Source: Spirochaetia bacterium (GTDB lineage Bacteria; Spirochaetota; Spirochaetia; Treponematales; Treponemataceae). From it: a stretch of DNA of 44,544 nt. Each line of letters begins with the position of its first letter. Positions within the stretch are counted from its first letter, which is position 1. The position numbers were made by a program, and so were the translations under genes. The stretch covers positions 1 to 44,544 of the forward strand of contig CAAGIS010000164.1 in assembly GCA_900769985.1 (NCBI GenBank), read 5' to 3'. A model generated the notes under the pieces. The model searched no databases. It saw nothing but the letters and a program-made list of their open reading frames with translations, and was not told the DNA's origin. Shown here piece by piece: positions 41,177-44,544 of the stretch.

Positions 41177-42509
41177 ATTAATCTTTACAGCCATAATTTT
41201 TAAACTCATAACTTATCAGTTTTGTTTTTCTTTTGATTTTAATTTGAAGCAAATTTATCAAATTCCAGAAAACTATGACGAATCAAAAAAATACAGGACA
41301 TACATTGCTGATGAAACGATGAAAAAAATTTTCAAAGACAAAGCGCTTGATGAGTTAAGGACAAAAAATACTAATACATACGTAAAAAATGTCTGCGATA
41401 TTATTCAGCAAAAAGCACAGAATGATTTTGAAAAAGTAAAAATGGCGCATGATTTTATTGCTCTATTAATCACGTATGACACAGCAAATTTCCTCGCAGG
41501 AACTGTTCCGCCGCAGGATTATGTCACAGTTTTAAAATCAAAAACTGCCGTTTGCGAAGGATATTCAAATGTGTTTTTAAAATTCTGCCAGACATTAAAA
41601 ATCCCATGCAGGAAAATTCACGGATATGCAAGAGGAGTCGGAACTTCAATAGCACAGAAGGAAAATCCTGAAGTTTCGAATCATGCATGGAATATGGTAA
41701 AAATAAAAAATGCATGGTATTTTATTGACAATACGTGGGATTCTGGATTTATAGCTGGAAGAACTTCTTTAAATTCATATTCTACAGAATATTTGTTTCC
41801 TGAACCAGAAAAATTTATCTATACTCATTATCCACAAATCAAAGCAGAACAATTATTGGAAAATTCCATCTCAAAAGAAGAATTTTTGCAATTGCCAGAT
41901 TTTCGCCCGCGATTTTTTGAAACTGCAGAATTTGAAAATCAGATTCCAAAAACAATTTCCACAGATAATAATCTGACTTTAAGTTTTAAAGAACTTAATA
42001 ATTATGAACTTAGTTTTAGTTTGACAAATGCAAAAGAAACTCAAAGATATTTTAACAGAGTTTTTAAAACATCAGAAAGCAATAATACAAAAGTTATGTT
42101 CAGCCTGCCGGAAAAAGGTTTATTTATTGTAGATATTTTCTTTAAAAAACATGGTGAAAAAAAAAGCTGGCTGTGCGGACGATTCATAATAGAAGCAGAA
42201 TCTGGAAGTAAATTAACGTTCCCTGAAATATATGAAACAAAATATTCAGCAGCCGTAAATTTCCCTGCAGAATCTCCTTTAATAAGGAACAAAACATATA
42301 ATTTTTCGGTATTATCAGAAAAAGGAAATTCCATTGTAATAATTTGCGGAAAAGAAATTGTCCAATTAGAAAAAAATGAAGAAACACATCTTTTTACAGG
42401 CGAATTTACAATTCCTGAAAATGCAGGAAACGTATCAATCGGAATAGCAGGTTCCTCAAAAGCACGCTCGTATGAAATTCTTGCAAAATATGAGACAACC
42501 AGAGAATAA
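41166..42509 (+). CDS. Secreted transglutaminase-like protein
   Basis: The 447-residue protein begins with a signal peptide (about 1-22, ending FCFSF). A transglutaminase/protease-like domain (about 75-195) carries the triad: Cys in KTAVCEGYSNVFLKFCQ, His in VSNHAWNMV and Asp in WYFIDNTWD. The C-terminal part (about 250-447) looks like two beta-sandwich domains (LTLSFKELNNYELSFSL; FTGEFTIPENAGNVSIGIAG). Bacterial transglutaminase-core proteins of this kind are often peptidases or cross-linking enzymes acting on cell-wall or surface proteins. AGGAGG lies 7 bases before the ATG at 41166; longer frames from 41103 lack a signal peptide. It overlaps the repeat protein gene by 11 bases. Confidence 0.85.
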   Translation: MKNKLIFTAIIFKLITYQFCFSFDFNLKQIYQIPENYDESKKYRTYIADETMKKIFKDKALDELRTKNTNTYVKNVCDIIQQKAQNDFEKVKMAHDFIALLITYDTANFLAGTVPPQDYVTVLKSKTAVCEGYSNVFLKFCQTLKIPCRKIHGYARGVGTSIAQKENPEVSNHAWNMVKIKNAWYFIDNTWDSGFIAGRTSLNSYSTEYLFPEPEKFIYTHYPQIKAEQLLENSISKEEFLQLPDFRPRFFETAEFENQIPKTISTDNNLTLSFKELNNYELSFSLTNAKETQRYFNRVFKTSESNNTKVMFSLPEKGLFIVDIFFKKHGEKKSWLCGRFIIEAESGSKLTFPEIYETKYSAAVNFPAESPLIRNKTYNFSVLSEKGNSIVIICGKEIVQLEKNEETHLFTGEFTIPENAGNVSIGIAGSSKARSYEILAKYETTRE

Positions 42510-42524
42510 AATGATGTAAGGCAT

Positions 42525-42559
42525 AAAAAAAAGACTTTCAGTAATCGCTGAAAGTCTTT
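42525..42559 (-). terminator. Terminator of tRNA-Asn
   Basis: A perfect 12-bp stem AAAGACTTTCAG/CTGAAAGTCTTT with a 6-base loop is followed on the minus strand by a T-run of eight. It lies just 3' of tRNA-Asn and may also slow plus-strand transcription from the transglutaminase gene. Confidence 0.8.
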
Positions 42560-42561
42560 AG

Positions 42562-42634
42562 CGCCTGCTGCAGGTTTTGAACCTGCGACACATGGATTAA
42601 CAGTCCATTGCTCTACCAGCTGAGCTAAGCAAGC
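42562..42634 (-). tRNA. tRNA-Asn (anticodon GTT)
   Basis: A complete cloverleaf on the minus strand. The acceptor GCTTGCT pairs with AGCAGGC (one G-T pair); the D-arm is GCTCAGCTGGTAGAGC; the anticodon loop CTGTTAA carries GTT; the T-arm is GCAGGTTCAAAACCTGC. The discriminator base is G, and CCA is not encoded. Confidence 0.95.
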
Positions 42635-42657
42635 ATTTGTTCGTGTGAACAAAAATA

Positions 42658-42686
42658 ACTATATATTAAATTAAATTTTGTGTCAA
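42658..42686 (-). promoter_or_regulatory. Promoter of tRNA-Asn
   Basis: On the minus strand a perfect TTGACA (42686-42681), a 17-base spacer and TATAGT (42663-42658), 23 bases before the tRNA. A short palindrome TTGTTC/GAACAA lies in the leader. Confidence 0.75.
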
Positions 42687-42706
42687 TAGATTTTTTTTAT
42701 TTTTTT

Positions 42707-42715
42707 TGCTACACT
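42707..42715 (+). promoter_or_regulatory. Extended -10 promoter of the glycosyltransferase gene
   Basis: TGCTACACT is an extended -10 (TGn plus hexamer). The hexamer ends 6 bases before the ATG at 42722, and no Shine-Dalgarno sequence is visible. Confidence 0.45.
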
Positions 42716-42721
42716 GATTAT

Positions 42722-43549
42722 ATGTTAACAGCTTCCGTTGTAATCTATAACACAAAAAAAGAACAACTCAATGCTCTTTTAAAATCTGTCCTTGACAGTA
42801 ATTGCGTTGACAGGCTTTTTTTAATTGACAATGCGCCGTCTCAGGAAAACAGCAGCATTACAAAAGTTTCGCCGATAATCGAATACATTCCTCATACAAA
42901 TACAGGCTATGGAAATTCCCACAACATTGCGCTTAAAAAATCAATTGAACTTAACGCAGACTACCATGTCGTTTTAAATCCTGATATTCGATTTGAAAAA
43001 GATGTCTTAAAAAAACTTATTCGATTTATGGAAGAAAACAAAGATGCCGTTTACGTTCTGCCAAAAGTAATTTATCCTGACGGAGAAATTCAGTATCTGT
43101 GCAAACTGCTGCCTGTTCCGAGTGATTTGTTTTTACGACGATTCTTACCGAAGACAAAATTCAGCATAAAGAAAAATGACAGATATGTTTTGAAAAATTC
43201 AGGATATGATAAAATCATAAATCCGCCTTGTCTTTCTGGCTGTTTTATGTTTATGAGGTGCAGTGCGCTCAAAGAGAATGACATTTTTTTTGACGACAGA
43301 TTCTTTATGTATTTTGAAGACTTTGATTTAATAAGAAGGCTTCACAGAATCGGAAAAACATATTTTTATCCGCAAGTTTCTGTCATTCACGACCATGCAA
43401 GGGAATCTTACAAAAACAAGAAGATGCTTAAAATTCACATTCAGTCTGCTATAAAATATTTTAACAAATACGGATGGTTTTTTGACAAAGAAAGAACTTT
43501 AATGAATAATCAGATTTTGCACGAAATTGAAGAATTAAGAAAACACTGA
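42722..43549 (+). CDS. GT2-family glycosyltransferase (rhamnosyltransferase-like)
   Basis: The 275-residue GT-A enzyme starts with the strand MLTASVVIYNTKKEQL and has the family motifs TGYGNSHNIAL, VVLNPDIRF (DxD-like metal/nucleotide region), PPCLSGCFMFMR and DDRFFMYFEDFDL (ED acceptor-base motif). It resembles WbbL-type rhamnosyltransferases, so it probably adds a sugar to a lipid-linked or surface glycan in the cytoplasm. The ATG at 42722 is chosen over 42680, whose extra 14 residues lie over the promoter region. The last four residues and stop come from the 140-base repeat. Confidence 0.88.
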   Translation: MLTASVVIYNTKKEQLNALLKSVLDSNCVDRLFLIDNAPSQENSSITKVSPIIEYIPHTNTGYGNSHNIALKKSIELNADYHVVLNPDIRFEKDVLKKLIRFMEENKDAVYVLPKVIYPDGEIQYLCKLLPVPSDLFLRRFLPKTKFSIKKNDRYVLKNSGYDKIINPPCLSGCFMFMRCSALKENDIFFDDRFFMYFEDFDLIRRLHRIGKTYFYPQVSVIHDHARESYKNKKMLKIHIQSAIKYFNKYGWFFDKERTLMNNQILHEIEELRKH

Positions 43550-43675
43550 AAAATCCTATTGAGGATTTTTCAGTGTTAACCTTGAATGTAGCAAATTGTC
43601 CGTAAGTCAATGGCTTACGGCAATTTGATGGGAAGTGCTGAGTAATCGCTTCAAGTGTTAATCAGCACTTCCTTA
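43536..43675 (-). repeat. 140-base three-hairpin MITE-like repeat, copy B
   Basis: This is the inverted near-identical copy of the element at 34335-34475. Read on the minus strand, it begins TAAGGAAGTGCTGATTAAC, continues through the same three hairpins, and ends CAGTGTTTTCTTA. Differences from copy A are scattered substitutions and one base in length. It provides the stop codon of the glycosyltransferase gene and lies before the M15 peptidase gene. Confidence 0.8.
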
Positions 43676-43731
43676 AATCTTTAACTGTTACTTTTTAACT
43701 TTTAGATATTTTATTATTTGGAGAAAAAAAT

Positions 43732-44529
43732 ATGAAGAAATTTATTTGTGCTGTTTTTACGTTTGTATCTGCTTTGTTTTTTTCGTTCGGGCAATCTGCA
43801 GAAGAACTTGAAAAAATTGATTTGGTTCTTTCAAAAATGTCTGCGCGTGCCAGAAAGGAAATTTCAATTTCAAATAAAGAAGAGTTTATAAAGGATTTGA
43901 AAAATGTTCTTGCCGAAGAAAAAAAATATACGCAAGAAGATTTGCCGCTTTATTTTTTAATTGATAAAAAACATTTTGCACCGGAAAATTATGAGCCAAA
44001 AAATTTAAAAAAGCTTGTTCCGAATAATTACTATAATATCAATCGTTCTGATTTATCATTGCGCCCCGATGTAGAAGAAAATTTAAAAGTCATGGCAAAA
44101 GCTGCGCAGGCAGACGGGATTACGCTTTTGGTAAGTTCAACTTACAGGAGCTATGATTATCAGGCAAAACTTTTTCAGCGCTGGGTTGAAATTGATGGTC
44201 TTAAAGAAGCCGAACGAGAAAGTGCACGGCCAGGGACAAGCCAGCACCAGCTCGGAAGCGCGATTGATTTTGGTTCAATTACGAATGATTTTATAAACAC
44301 AAAACAGGGAAAATGGCTTTTTAACAATGCACACAAATACGGCTGGTCGCTTTCTTTTCCGCAGGAATATGAAGACATTACAGGATACCGCTACGAATGC
44401 TGGCATTACAGGTTCATAGGGATTCCGGCGTGCAAACTGCAAAAAAAATATTTTAACAATGTCCAGCAGTATATGCTTGAATTTATTGACTTGTGGAAGA
44501 ACAGTAAAAATTCAGTCACTCTTTTTTGA
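43732..44529 (+). CDS. M15-family D-alanyl-D-alanine carboxypeptidase (VanY/DacB-like)
   Basis: The 265-residue protein has a signal peptide (about 1-21, ending FSFGQ). The M15B catalytic domain (about 105-245) shows SSTYRSYDYQAKLF, zinc ligands in GTSQHQLGSAIDFG (His and Asp) and ECWHYRF (general base and third ligand). It trims the terminal D-Ala from peptidoglycan stem peptides in the periplasm. An N-terminal helical segment (about 22-100) precedes the domain. GGAG lies 9 bases before the ATG. Confidence 0.93.
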   Translation: MKKFICAVFTFVSALFFSFGQSAEELEKIDLVLSKMSARARKEISISNKEEFIKDLKNVLAEEKKYTQEDLPLYFLIDKKHFAPENYEPKNLKKLVPNNYYNINRSDLSLRPDVEENLKVMAKAAQADGITLLVSSTYRSYDYQAKLFQRWVEIDGLKEAERESARPGTSQHQLGSAIDFGSITNDFINTKQGKWLFNNAHKYGWSLSFPQEYEDITGYRYECWHYRFIGIPACKLQKKYFNNVQQYMLEFIDLWKNSKNSVTLF

Positions 44530-44544
44530 TTTAAGATATTCACA

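Noticed and set aside
42041..42652. 203-codon minus-strand ORF covering tRNA-Asn
   Set aside because: It overlaps a complete tRNA, its terminator and the transglutaminase coding strand; an open frame by chance.

Overview
The window looks like a spirochete chromosome, most likely a Treponema or close relative. Three things point there: low-GC, homopolymer-rich DNA; many lipoproteins with spirochete-style lipoboxes; and gene clusters such as obgE-nadD-yqeK-lytR-rsfS, rplU-prp-rpmA, spoVG-ispE and cheR-cheB. The genus call is an inference from gene content, because no rRNA or marker comparison was possible. There are 44 protein genes, one of them cut by the left edge, and two tRNAs. I see no CRISPR array, prophage or transposase.

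Region 1 (1-16,640, all minus strand) is the accessory part and the most interesting. One tightly packed, mostly overlapping gene run starts at a promoter near 16,606-16,637. It encodes a compact type II secretion system (T2SS): a short prepilin peptidase, secretin GspD, ATPase GspE, platform protein GspF, major pseudopilin GspG, two very small GspI/GspJ-like pseudopilins without leader peptides, a GspK-like tip protein, and one fused protein that seems to replace GspL/GspM/GspC. Without a break it continues into five small envelope proteins, three of them lipoproteins. It ends, within the window, in a giant secreted SpvB/TcB-like (Tc-toxin/Rhs-related) protein of more than 1,560 residues that runs off the left edge. 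The layout suggests a secretion machine encoded with its own cargo or surface partner. The promoter has a run of twelve T's between its -35 and -10 boxes, a possible phase-variation switch.

Region 2 (16,900-24,740) holds a polyprenyl diphosphate synthase, a TPR protein and an RseC-like membrane protein on the plus strand, then the chemotaxis pair cheR-cheB on the minus strand. Next come a 50-residue gene, a SurA/PpiD-like periplasmic protein and a DUF115/Maf-like protein.

Region 3 (24,740-39,910, almost all minus strand) is housekeeping: lepA, an HtrA-like lipoprotein protease, a large TPR protein with calcium-loop motifs, tilS, rplY, tRNA-Gln, spoVG, ispE, rsfS, an LCP-family protein with an altered catalytic motif, yqeK, nadD, obgE, rpmA, prp, rplU and an XRE regulator.

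Region 4 (39,910-44,544) carries a secreted repeat protein, a secreted transglutaminase-like protein, tRNA-Asn, a GT2 glycosyltransferase and an M15 carboxypeptidase.

Two cross-cutting patterns stand out. First, several genes have a -10 box only 6-8 bases before the ATG and no Shine-Dalgarno sequence, which predicts leaderless mRNAs. Second, a 140-base, three-hairpin, MITE-like repeat occurs twice in opposite orientations, with a degenerate relative near 21,350; both full copies form the 3' end and stop codon of the adjacent gene.
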